From JANNGZ01 sp031404155 (GTDB taxonomy: Bacteria > Pseudomonadota > Gammaproteobacteria > Burkholderiales > Burkholderiaceae_C), in the NCBI GenBank assembly GCA_031404155.1, contig JANNGZ010000239.1:1-12594 (forward strand): 12,594 nt of DNA. Reading direction: 5' to 3'. The notes below the pieces were generated by a model. The model searched no databases, was not told where the DNA came from, and worked only from the letters and a program-made list of their open reading frames with translations. This document shows, in pieces, positions 6,077-12,522 of the stretch. A program made the position numbers and the translations under genes. The first letter of the stretch is position 1. The number at the start of each line of letters is the position of its first letter.

Positions 6077-8128
6077 TCAGCCGCGGCGCGGCAGGAGCAC
6101 GTCGGCTTCGGCGCCGGTCTTGGTGTCGGTGTCGGTTTCAAGTACGGCCGCGTAAAGCCGCTCGACCAGCGCCGCACGGTGCGCGAGGACGGCACGCTGG
6201 TTGATCGACCCCTTGTCCGTGATCTCGCCGCGGTCGATCAGCGGCGGCTCCACCATCACCAGTGCACGCGCCGGCCGGTTGGCGCTGCCGGTGCCGGCGG
6301 CCCAGAGCTTGTCGAGCAGCGCTTGAAAAAACTCGCGCACCCGCGGGTCGGCAAACACCTCGGCCTGGCTGAGCGACGCGGCCAGACCAAAACGAGCCCG
6401 CGTCTCGTCTACCCGCGCAAAGACGAGCAGGCCGATCTCGTCGCGGTTGATGCCGGCCACCACCGCGTCCTGCACCAGCGGGTCGCCGGCCGCGATGATC
6501 TTCGCGCGCAGCGGGCCCACGCTGACGAAGGTGCCGGTGGAGAGCTTGAAGTCCTCGGCGATGCGGCCGTCGAACATCAGGCCGCGCTGCGGTTCTCCCG
6601 GGTCGACGAACTTCACCGCATCGCCGGTGCGGTAGAAACCTTCTTCATCGAAGGCGTCGGCGCTTGCTTGCGCGGCCCGCCAATACCCCGGCATCACGTT
6701 GGGGCCACGAAAACGAATTTCGGTTTTGCCCTCATCGGTCGCACCATGCATCGGCACCAGCTTCACTTCGACCCCCGGGTTCGGCAGGCCGATGTGGCCC
6801 GAGCGCACCGCGGCGGTGAGCGCGAAGGTGCAAGACGGCGCGGTCTCGGTCATGCCCAGGCCGGTGATGACGGGAATGCGCTCGCCCACCGTTTCTTCGC
6901 CGAGCCGGTCGAGCCGGTCCCACACCGCCTGGCTCAAGCCGGCACCGGCGAACATGAAGGCCTGCACCCGGCTGAACAGGTTCTTGCGCAGCACCTCGTC
7001 GCGCTCCATCGCGAGCGAGAGTTCCTCGAAGCCTTTGGGCACGTTGAAGTAGACCGTGGGCGCCACCTCACGCAGGTTGCGCAGCGTCTCGGCCATGCCC
7101 TTGGGCGTGGGCCGGCCTTCGTCGATGTACAGGCTGCCGCCGTTGTAGAGGCAGATGCCGATGTTCTGGTTGCCGCCGAAGGTGTGGTTCCAGGGCAGCC
7201 AGTCGACCAGCACCGGCCCACCTTCGTCAGCCCGGTCAGCGAGGAAGGCCATCGCCTGCGTCGCCATTTGCAGGTTGCTGCACATCATGCGGTGGGTGTT
7301 GACCACCCCTTTCGGGTCCTTGGTGGAACCCGAGGTGAAGAGAAACTTGACGATGGTGTCGGGGCCGACCTGCGCATGCGCGGCATCGACTCCCACGCCG
7401 GGCAACGTGGCGAGCAGCTCGGCAAAGGGCGTGGTGGCGCGGCCTTCGAACTCGCCCTCGTGTCCAACGCCTCCGAGCACCACCGTGGTGTTGTCGCGTG
7501 GCACCACCGCGTCGATGGCGCGGCGGTACGCCGGCCCCGACGCGAACACCAGGCCCGGCGTGGTCACGCCGAGGATGTGGCGCAGCTTGCCGAAGTCTTG
7601 CGAGAGCAGCGAGTACGCGGGGGAGATCGGCACGAAGGGCACGCCGGCCCACATCGCGCCCATCATCAGCGTGAAGTGTTCGAGGTCGTTGTCGGAGAGG
7701 ATCGCCACCGGCCGCTCGGCCGAGAGCCCGCGGTCCACCAGCGCCTGGCCCACCGCGCGGGCGCGTTGCAGCATCTGCGCGAAGCTGACGCGCTGCCAGT
7801 CGCCGCGGCCGTGGCCGATGTCGGGCGCGCGGCGTGCCACCAGGGTGCGACCGGGCGCGTGCGCGGCCCAATGCGCGAAGCGGTCGGTGAGGCGCTGCGG
7901 GAACTCGCCAAGCGGTTCCGTGGAACGCAGCACCAGCACACCGCCGTCGCGCGACTCGATGTGAGCGCTGAGGCAGCCGCCGACTCGCGCGGCGCGGTAT
8001 TTCGCACCACTCGTCGCACCACTCGTCGCACCGCCGGTCGCACCCCTCGTCGCATGCGCGGTCGTGCCGCCCGCCCCCTTCGCAGCGCCGGCGTCGCTCG
8101 CAGCGCCAGCGTCGTTCACATTGCTCAC
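6077..8128 (-). CDS. fcs: Feruloyl-CoA synthase-type acyl-CoA ligase
   Basis: A 683-residue ANL-superfamily ligase that would activate a hydroxycinnamate with ATP and CoA. Motifs seen are the P-loop TSGSTKDPKG at 265-274, DWLPWNHTFGGNQNIG at 309-324, GLGMTETAP at 423-431, YRTGD at 499-503, GRIAEDFKLSTGTFVSVG at 521-538, and Lys639 in EITDKGSINQ. The EDFKL-TGT-VSVG block is typical of the feruloyl-CoA synthase branch. The start is GTG at 8128-8126, whose last bases overlap the hydratase stop (GTGA), implying translational coupling; an AAGG lies upstream. An earlier in-frame ATG deep in the hydratase gene is rejected. Residues 5-42 are an Ala/Gly/Thr low-complexity extension encoded by short tandem repeats, making it longer than the roughly 620-630 residues I recall for the family. 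Confidence 0.9.
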   Translation of the reverse strand: MSNVNDAGAASDAGAAKGAGGTTAHATRGATGGATSGATSGAKYRAARVGGCLSAHIESRDGGVLVLRSTEPLGEFPQRLTDRFAHWAAHAPGRTLVARRAPDIGHGRGDWQRVSFAQMLQRARAVGQALVDRGLSAERPVAILSDNDLEHFTLMMGAMWAGVPFVPISPAYSLLSQDFGKLRHILGVTTPGLVFASGPAYRRAIDAVVPRDNTTVVLGGVGHEGEFEGRATTPFAELLATLPGVGVDAAHAQVGPDTIVKFLFTSGSTKDPKGVVNTHRMMCSNLQMATQAMAFLADRADEGGPVLVDWLPWNHTFGGNQNIGICLYNGGSLYIDEGRPTPKGMAETLRNLREVAPTVYFNVPKGFEELSLAMERDEVLRKNLFSRVQAFMFAGAGLSQAVWDRLDRLGEETVGERIPVITGLGMTETAPSCTFALTAAVRSGHIGLPNPGVEVKLVPMHGATDEGKTEIRFRGPNVMPGYWRAAQASADAFDEEGFYRTGDAVKFVDPGEPQRGLMFDGRIAEDFKLSTGTFVSVGPLRAKIIAAGDPLVQDAVVAGINRDEIGLLVFARVDETRARFGLAASLSQAEVFADPRVREFFQALLDKLWAAGTGSANRPARALVMVEPPLIDRGEITDKGSINQRAVLAHRAALVERLYAAVLETDTDTKTGAEADVLLPRRG
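8004..8117. repeat. 12-bp and 18-bp tandem repeats inside the ligase 5' end
   Basis: Five 12-bp units start at 8004, 8016, 8028, 8040 and 8052. The first two are identical (GCACCACTCGTC), and together they encode GATS/GATG/GATR tetrapeptides. A separate 18-bp repeat (8082-8099 and 8100-8117, two mismatches) encodes the repeated DAGAAS/DAGAA. Both lie in codons before the conserved ligase domain. Confidence 0.8.
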
Positions 8129-8928
8129 GACTTGCCCACCTTCCCGGCTTTGCCTTCGAGGAAGGCGCGCATGCGCTGCTTGGCGCCGTCGTCGCCGCCG
8201 GCAATCGCGGCCATCAGCGACTCGACGAACAGCCCGTCGCTTTGCGACATGTTGGCAATGCGCGGCAGCGCCTGCATCACCGCGTAGTTGGACAGCGGCG
8301 AGTTGGTCGCGATCTTCTGCGCCAGCGTGCATGCCGTGGCCAACCCCGCGCCATCGGCCACCTGGTAATGCGACAGGCCCAGGCGCTGGCCTTCATCGGC
8401 ATCGATCACCCGGCCGGTGAGCATCATGTCGGTCATGCGCGAGACGCCGATCAGCCGCGGCACCCGCGCCGAGCCGCCACCGCCCACAAAGAGGCCGCGC
8501 TGGCCTTCGGGCAAGGCATAAAACGCGCTCGCCTCGGCCACGCGGATATGCGCGCTGGTGGCCAGCTCCAGGCCGCCGCCCACCACCGCGCCGTGCAGCA
8601 CCGCCACCACCGGCACGCTGCCGAACTGGATCTGGTCCATCGTCACATGCCAGTTGCGCGAATGCGCCACGCCTTCGAAGGTGCTGCGCTCGCTCAGCTC
8701 GGTGAGGTCCAGGCCGGCGCAAAAATGCTCGCCCTCGCCGCTGAGCACCACCGCGCGGGTTTCCGCCGGCAGGTTGACAAACGCGGTGTGCAGCTGGCCG
8801 ACCAGCGGGTCGTTGAGCGCATTGCGCTTGGCCGGGCGCATCAGGCGCACATGCACCACGGCGCCGTCGACCCCGATGCGCAACATGTCGAGCGCGGCAA
8901 GCAAGCCGCTGGCGGGAGTGAAGTTCAT
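8125..8928 (-). CDS. Enoyl-CoA hydratase/isomerase (crotonase fold, CouM-like)
   Basis: A 267-residue crotonase-superfamily protein, first gene of the operon. The oxyanion-hole segments are HFCAGLDL at 68-75 and HGAVVGGGLELA at 112-123. The two glutamates that activate water in hydratases are both present as Glu121 (GGGLELA) and Glu141 (LPEGQRG). PAKRNALND at 32-40 is the usual N-terminal signature. It would hydrate the arylacryloyl-CoA made by the ligase. It does not resemble, as far as I can recall it, the Pseudomonas feruloyl-CoA hydratase-lyase (whose active-site region reads AWTAGMDLKEYF), so vanillin release is not assumed. ATG 8928 has only a weak GGGT upstream. Its stop overlaps the ligase GTG start by four bases. 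Fold is firm; hydration of an aromatic substrate is from context. Confidence 0.87.
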   Translation of the reverse strand: MNFTPASGLLAALDMLRIGVDGAVVHVRLMRPAKRNALNDPLVGQLHTAFVNLPAETRAVVLSGEGEHFCAGLDLTELSERSTFEGVAHSRNWHVTMDQIQFGSVPVVAVLHGAVVGGGLELATSAHIRVAEASAFYALPEGQRGLFVGGGGSARVPRLIGVSRMTDMMLTGRVIDADEGQRLGLSHYQVADGAGLATACTLAQKIATNSPLSNYAVMQALPRIANMSQSDGLFVESLMAAIAGGDDGAKQRMRAFLEGKAGKVGKS

Positions 8929-9143
8929 GCGTTACCCAAGATTCTGATTTGATTAAGTGTATGAACTACATGCCTCACTCGTGGATTCGGGCAAACCCTG
9001 CCTTTGGTGCCTTGACATAGCGCATTTCGGCTGCGGGGTCCGAAGCCATCAGGCGCCCACCCTTGAGCCCAGCCCCCCGCCTGGATATCATTCAGCGCTT
9101 AAACCGTCATGCCCTCCCTTGCCCCAACGGAAGCGCCGCAACG
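8929..9143. promoter_or_regulatory. Divergent control region of the hydratase operon and the amidohydrolase gene
   Basis: This 215-bp gap has no gene. Next to the hydratase start, 8941-8971 is conspicuously AT-rich for this genome and contains TGTA-N5-TACA (8958-8970), a short imperfect dyad that is a plausible but unproven MarR half-site pair. On the plus side a promoter is called separately at 9063-9091. A lone TTGACA at 9012-9017 has no matching -10. No confident minus-strand promoter pair was found. Confidence 0.5.
9063..9091 (+). promoter_or_regulatory. Candidate sigma-70 promoter of the amidohydrolase gene
   Basis: TTGAGC (9063-9068) and TATCAT (9086-9091) are separated by exactly 17 bp. 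The -10 matches five of six consensus bases and the -35 matches four. Transcription would start near 9098, giving a leader of about 45 bases before the ATG at 9144, with GGAAG at 9129-9133 as ribosome binding site. Confidence 0.6.
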
Positions 9144-10007
9144 ATGAACACCGCCGAGCTGATCGCGATCGACACCCACACCCACGCCGAGGTGTCGTGC
9201 TGGAACCCGTTCGACAACTACGGCGAGGAGTACGACCGCGCCGCCGACAAGTACTTCGGCTCCAACCGCCGGCCGACCATCGAACAGACCATCGCCCACT
9301 ACCGCGAGAAAAAAATCGGCCTGGTGATGTTCACCGTGGACTCCGAGTCGCAGCTCGGGCGCAAACGCATTCCGAACGAGGAGATTGCCGAGGCGGCGCA
9401 GAAAAACGCCGACATGATGATCTGCTTCGCGAGCATCGACCCGCACAAAGGCAGGATGGGCGCACGCGAGGCGCGGCGCCTGATTGCCGAGCACGGTGTG
9501 AAGGGCTTCAAGTTCCACCCCACGGTGCAGGGCTTCATGCCCTTCGACCGCATGGCCTGGCCGCTGTACGAGGTGATTGCCGAGCACAAGCTGCCGGCCA
9601 TCTTCCACTCCGGCCACAGCGGCATCGGCTCGGGCATGCGCTGCGGCGGCGGCCTGCGTTTGCAGAACAGCAACCCGATGCTGCTGGAGGACGTGGCGAT
9701 TGCGTTCCCCGACATCCAGATCGTCATCGCCCACCCAAGCTGGCCCTGGCAGGACGAAGCTCTATCGCTCGCGCTGCACAAGCCCAACGTGTGGATCGAC
9801 CTCTCGGGCTGGAGCCCGAAGTATTTCCCGGCGCAGCTGGTGCAGTACGCCAACACGCTGCTCAAAGACCGCATGCTCTTCGGCAGCGACTACCCGTTGA
9901 TCACCCCCGAGCGCTGGATGGCCGACTTCGAGGAAGCCGGGTTCAAGGACAAGGTCAAGCCGCTGATCCTGAAAGAGAACGCGAAGCGATTGCTCGGCCT
10001 GGCTTGA
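9144..10007 (+). CDS. Amidohydrolase-family metal-dependent hydrolase (CouO-like beta-ketoacyl-CoA hydrolase candidate)
   Basis: A 287-residue TIM-barrel amidohydrolase (amidohydrolase-2/ACMSD-like group), cytoplasmic. Likely metal and catalytic residues are His12 and His14 (DTHTH), Lys123 and His125 (FKFHP), His155/His158 (IFHSGHSG), His197 (IAHPSWPW) and Asp249 (FGSDYPL). ATG 9144 follows GGAAG by ten bases; a TTG at 9063 in the same frame is inside the promoter. It is divergent from the ligase/hydratase/SDR operon. In Rhodococcus jostii RHA1, CouO is an amidohydrolase required for hydroxycinnamate growth, and its metal-ligand Asp (Asp257) is essential. The same gene set here suggests this protein cleaves 3-keto-3-arylpropionyl-CoA to the benzoate and acetyl-CoA. 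Alternatives are a decarboxylase or a lactone hydrolase. Confidence 0.82.
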   Translation: MNTAELIAIDTHTHAEVSCWNPFDNYGEEYDRAADKYFGSNRRPTIEQTIAHYREKKIGLVMFTVDSESQLGRKRIPNEEIAEAAQKNADMMICFASIDPHKGRMGAREARRLIAEHGVKGFKFHPTVQGFMPFDRMAWPLYEVIAEHKLPAIFHSGHSGIGSGMRCGGGLRLQNSNPMLLEDVAIAFPDIQIVIAHPSWPWQDEALSLALHKPNVWIDLSGWSPKYFPAQLVQYANTLLKDRMLFGSDYPLITPERWMADFEEAGFKDKVKPLILKENAKRLLGLA

Positions 10008-10020
10008 CGGCCGTCTCTCA

Positions 10021-10047
10021 CTCCTTCCACCTTGACGGGGGAAGGAG
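10021..10047. terminator. Hairpin between convergent amidohydrolase and lysR genes
   Basis: CTCCTTCC (10021-10028) pairs perfectly with GGAAGGAG (10040-10047), an 8-bp stem with an 11-base loop. It begins 13 bp after the amidohydrolase stop and ends 4 bp before the lysR stop, so it could serve both. The T-run expected of a strong intrinsic terminator is missing. Confidence 0.5.
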
Positions 10048-10051
10048 CAAT

Positions 10052-10969
10052 TCACCTTGGCAGCGTGCGTGCCTGCTCAAGCAACCAGCCCGCGAGGGCC
10101 GCCACCGCGGGCCGGGTCATCGCCTCGGGCTCGCCCACCAGGAAGTAGCCACGCGCCGACGCGGTGGCGCCTTTGAACGGCGCCACCAGCTTGCGCGCGC
10201 GCAGCAGCGTGTCGACCAGGGGCCGCCGCCCCAGCGCCACGCCTTGGCCCGCGAGCGCGGCCGCCACCACACCGTCGTAGTTGTTGAAGGTGAGCACCGC
10301 CGCAGGCTCCAGCTCGGGCAGGCCCACCGCCTGCAACCACGACTGCCACTCCATCGGCATGCCCACGCCCAGCGGCGAGCCGGTTTGCAGCAGGGTGTGG
10401 GCGCGCAGGTCGCGCGCATGTTTCAGCGGCCGCGCCGCGCTGCGCAAGAGCGCCGGCGCACACACCGGTTGCATCGACTCCTCGAACAGCGGCGTGCCTT
10501 CGCCGCCGAGCACAGGGCCGTAACGCACCGCGATGTCGAAGCCCTCGCCGCCGAGTTGCCGCCGCTCCAGCGTGGCGTCGATGCGCACATCCACCCCCGG
10601 GTGCGCGGCGAGAAACGCCGACAGGCGCGGGATCAGCCACAGCGACGCCAGGCCCGGCGTGGTGGTGAGCGCCACCACCTCGCGCCGGCGCGGCGCGCGG
10701 ATTTCAGCCACCACGCGGCGCAGCTGCGCGAGCACGCCGCGCACCGCCTCGTGCAGCCGCCGCCCCTCGTCGGTGAGGTCCAGGGCGCGGTGGCGGCGCT
10801 TGAACAGCGCCACGCCGAGATGCGCCTCCAGCAGCGCCACCTGCCGGCTCACCGCCGACTGGGTAAGAAACAGCTCACGCGCCGCGAGCGTGAACGAGAG
10901 CTGGCGCGCGGCCGCCTCGAAGGTACTGAGCAAGTCCAGCGGCGGCAGTTTCTGGGGGTCGTCTTGCAT
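10052..10969 (-). CDS. LysR family transcriptional regulator (GcvA-like)
   Basis: A 305-residue LysR-type regulator. The N-terminal winged helix-turn-helix covers residues 9-70, with LTQSAVSRQVALLEAHLGVALF at 35-56 as the recognition helix and following strand, and LTDEGRRL after it. The remainder is a periplasmic-binding-protein-like effector domain (VVALTTTPGLASLWLIPRLSAFLAAHPGVDVRI at about 88-120). The phrase PPLDLLSTFEAAARQLSFT and the SLWLIPRL wording are typical of the GcvA-like subgroup. ATG 10969 is chosen because homologous sequence begins right after it; the ribosome binding site is weak, and an upstream in-frame ATG at 11056 would swallow the promoter. Divergent from the DUF2917 gene, the usual arrangement for an autoregulated LysR and its target. 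Effector unknown; no clear tie to the hydroxycinnamate genes. Confidence 0.9.
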   Translation of the reverse strand: MQDDPQKLPPLDLLSTFEAAARQLSFTLAARELFLTQSAVSRQVALLEAHLGVALFKRRHRALDLTDEGRRLHEAVRGVLAQLRRVVAEIRAPRRREVVALTTTPGLASLWLIPRLSAFLAAHPGVDVRIDATLERRQLGGEGFDIAVRYGPVLGGEGTPLFEESMQPVCAPALLRSAARPLKHARDLRAHTLLQTGSPLGVGMPMEWQSWLQAVGLPELEPAAVLTFNNYDGVVAAALAGQGVALGRRPLVDTLLRARKLVAPFKGATASARGYFLVGEPEAMTRPAVAALAGWLLEQARTLPR

Positions 10970-11021
10970 GTGCTGCAAGCATGCGAGGCATGCCGAATGA
11001 TCGTTTGAAGAGGGTCCCGTA

Positions 11022-11045
11022 GCCGACGATATTCCATTCGTCGGC
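11022..11045. promoter_or_regulatory. Perfect 8+8 bp inverted repeat, candidate operator
   Basis: GCCGACGA (11022-11029) and TCGTCGGC (11038-11045) are exact inverted copies around an 8-base AT-rich centre (TATTCCAT). It sits in the lysR/DUF2917 intergenic region and covers the spacer and -10 of the likely lysR promoter, which suits autorepression. The length and symmetry fit a dimeric regulator site. Confidence 0.6.
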
Positions 11046-11056
11046 CGCCTTGTCAA
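11028..11056 (-). promoter_or_regulatory. Candidate lysR promoter
   Basis: On the minus strand a perfect TTGACA -35 (11056-11051) is followed after 17 bp by AATATC (11033-11028), a weak -10 with three consensus matches. Transcription would start around 11021, about 50 bases before the lysR ATG. The inverted repeat at 11022-11045 overlaps this promoter. Confidence 0.5.
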
Positions 11057-11117
11057 AGAATTTGGATTCTCTCAAAGCATGCAGCCAGGTGCTGCAAGCC
11101 GACACCACGGAGTTGCC

Positions 11118-11420
11118 ATGAACATCCCCTTCGGCGCCAGCACCGCAAGCCTCGACCGCCTACACGCCCTGCGCCTGCCGAGCCACACGCCGGCGCGTGT
11201 GCGCGCCCTGCGCGGCAGCCTCTGGATCACCCTGGACGGCGACCCGCGCGACATCGACCTGCCGGAGGGCCAGAGCTTCGACTTCGACGGCTCGAGGGCG
11301 GCGGTGATCGGCACGCTGGACCGCGAAGCACGGGCGCAAATCTGCGCCGAGGTGCAGCCCTCCCTCTGGCTGCGCCTGCGGGCAATGCTGGCGCGTGCCG
11401 CCGAGCCGGCGCTCGGCTGA
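11118..11420 (+). CDS. DUF2917 domain-containing protein
   Basis: A 100-residue protein with no signal peptide or membrane segment. The core RVRALRGSLWITLDGDPRDIDLPEGQSFDF at 27-56, a small beta-rich segment with W-I-T-x-D-G and L-P-x-G-Q, matches what I recall of DUF2917, a cupin-like domain of unknown function common in Burkholderiales. The C-terminal 30 residues are basic and probably helical (PSLWLRLRAMLARA). ATG 11118 has GGAG five bases upstream at 11109-11112; starting at an earlier in-frame codon would add residues unlike the family. It is divergent from lysR, an arrangement I recall as common for this family, so LysR control is likely. The biochemical role is unknown. Confidence 0.8.
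   Translation: MNIPFGASTASLDRLHALRLPSHTPARVRALRGSLWITLDGDPRDIDLPEGQSFDFDGSRAAVIGTLDREARAQICAEVQPSLWLRLRAMLARAAEPALG
11400..11417. terminator. Weak hairpin at the end of the DUF2917 gene
   Basis: GCCGAG (11400-11405) pairs with CTCGGC (11412-11417) around a six-base loop, immediately before the DUF2917 stop. No T-run follows. It may simply reflect coding sequence. The rest of the gap to the next convergent stop holds a CCGCATGCGG palindrome (11424-11433) and nothing else. Confidence 0.2.
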
Positions 11421-11468
11421 ACCCCGCATGCGGCGGCGGCGCGGGCCGCGTGGGTCCGGGCTCGGCCG

Positions 11469-12491
11469 TCAACCAGCCGCAATGCCGCGAGGCGCGATCA
11501 ACCGATCGTCGCAGCGCGTCGACGCGCCCACCACGGCGCGCCGGACTTCGAGCACCGCGCCTCGGCCGGGGCTTGCCGCTGGCAGCCGCAGCAGCAGCAC
11601 GTCGCCGCCCGCCTGGTGCAAGGCGAGCGGCCGGGTGCGCCGTGTTGGCGCGCTTTGCGCCGCCGCCGCGTCCAGCGGTTCGAACAAGAGCGCCGCGAGT
11701 TGCGGCGACAGCGCCTTGGTTTCGATGTCGAGCTGCACACACACCGGCTTGGCGCCACCGAGTTCCTGCGGCAGCCAGGGCAGCAGCAACAGGCCGGAGA
11801 GCAAGGCGGTCACCACCAGCAACAAGGCGACCAGCGCGATGTACGACAACACCAGCGCGCCCCACAGCCAGGCGATCGCGCTGGAGAAGGCATGCATCCC
11901 GCGCGACAGCCAGCCGCCAGCCTGAGCAGGGCTTTCGGGCAGCAAGGTGGCGCGCGCCAGCCCGCCCGGCGCCACGACAAGGGTGTCGCTCTTCAACGAG
12001 TCGCGCACCATGGCGAGCCAGAACCAGCCGATGAAGCCGACCAGCAGGACCACACCGACAAGCCGGGCTGCGATATTCAGGTCTAGGCCTGTCCACCTGG
12101 CCAAGGTGGACACCGCGCCGAGCAGGACCGCACCGCCCATCACCGTGACGCCCAGGACGCGGTCAATCCTTGCGGCCAACGGCGGGTGCAACTGCTCGTA
12201 CTCGGCCAGACGCCGCAGCCAGCGGTGCACCAGCAGCACCAGGCTCACCAGCGCCGCCAGCGGCAGCATCAACAGCGTGCCGGCCACGAAGTACTGGAAG
12301 TCCAGCGCCGGCAGCACCCCGAGCTGCTCCGACCAGGCATGCAGCGCGCGCGCGAGATAGCCCAGCGCGTAGGCGCTGCCCGCGCCCGCGACAAAGAGGT
12401 TCTTCGCATCCGCCAGCCGGTGGCTCCAGCGCTGCACCACGCCGGGCTCCGCAGCGCGCCGACGCCGGCGCCTCGCGTCGGGTAGGGTCAT
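11469..12491 (-). CDS. Multi-pass membrane protein of unknown function
   Basis: A 340-residue protein I do not recognise. The N-terminus is very basic (RRRRRR at 7-12). Hydrophobic segments likely to cross the membrane are at about 66-90, 111-132, 141-162 and 204-240 (long enough for a hairpin or one extended span), with a weaker candidate at 33-50. The C-terminal roughly 90 residues after PWLPQELGG are soluble, with a pattern of short strands (PVCVQLDIETKALS, DVLLLRLPA, VLEVRRAVVG). GC-rich third positions and the hydrophobic pattern support this frame over a competing minus-strand frame at 11227-12096. ATG 12491 has a poor ribosome binding site, and a later GTG at residue 18 or 19 is possible. 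It follows another minus-strand gene by 31 bp. Confidence 0.65.
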   Translation of the reverse strand: MTLPDARRRRRRAAEPGVVQRWSHRLADAKNLFVAGAGSAYALGYLARALHAWSEQLGVLPALDFQYFVAGTLLMLPLAALVSLVLLVHRWLRRLAEYEQLHPPLAARIDRVLGVTVMGGAVLLGAVSTLARWTGLDLNIAARLVGVVLLVGFIGWFWLAMVRDSLKSDTLVVAPGGLARATLLPESPAQAGGWLSRGMHAFSSAIAWLWGALVLSYIALVALLLVVTALLSGLLLLPWLPQELGGAKPVCVQLDIETKALSPQLAALLFEPLDAAAAQSAPTRRTRPLALHQAGGDVLLLRLPAASPGRGAVLEVRRAVVGASTRCDDRLIAPRGIAAG

Positions 12492-12522
12492 GTCATGAAC
12501 GCCATGCTGCCGCTGAACCCGT

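Larger units (their letters stand above)
10970..11099. repeat. Paired direct repeats flanking the lysR/DUF2917 intergenic region
   Basis: GTGCTGCAAGC occurs at 10970-10980 and again at 11089-11099, each just upstream of one of the two divergent starts. Each is close to a GCATGC palindrome (10979-10984 with a second copy at 10988-10993, and 11077-11082). The symmetric placement suggests binding sites for a shared regulator, but this is inferred from position only. Confidence 0.45.

Noticed and set aside
6068..8287. A 739-codon open frame on the plus strand
   Set aside because: It is antisense to the ligase gene, whose conserved motifs are unambiguous; long antisense frames are expected at this GC content, and its Arg/His-rich translation fits no family.
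8125..8928. Assignment of the crotonase as feruloyl-CoA hydratase-lyase (vanillin-forming)
   Set aside because: The active-site wording differs from what I recall of that enzyme, and an SDR dehydrogenase in the operon and absence of vanillin dehydrogenase favour simple hydration; not excluded without an alignment.
9012..9017. Perfect TTGACA as a second amidohydrolase promoter
   Set aside because: No -10-like hexamer lies 16-18 bp downstream.
9063..9143. Upstream in-frame TTG start for the amidohydrolase
   Set aside because: The added residues are unlike the family, the TTG is part of the -35 element, and GGAAG precedes the ATG at 9144.
8957..11008. A 683-codon plus-strand frame through the amidohydrolase and lysR regions
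   Set aside because: It runs out of frame with the amidohydrolase and antisense to lysR; its translation is Arg/His/Gln-rich without motifs.
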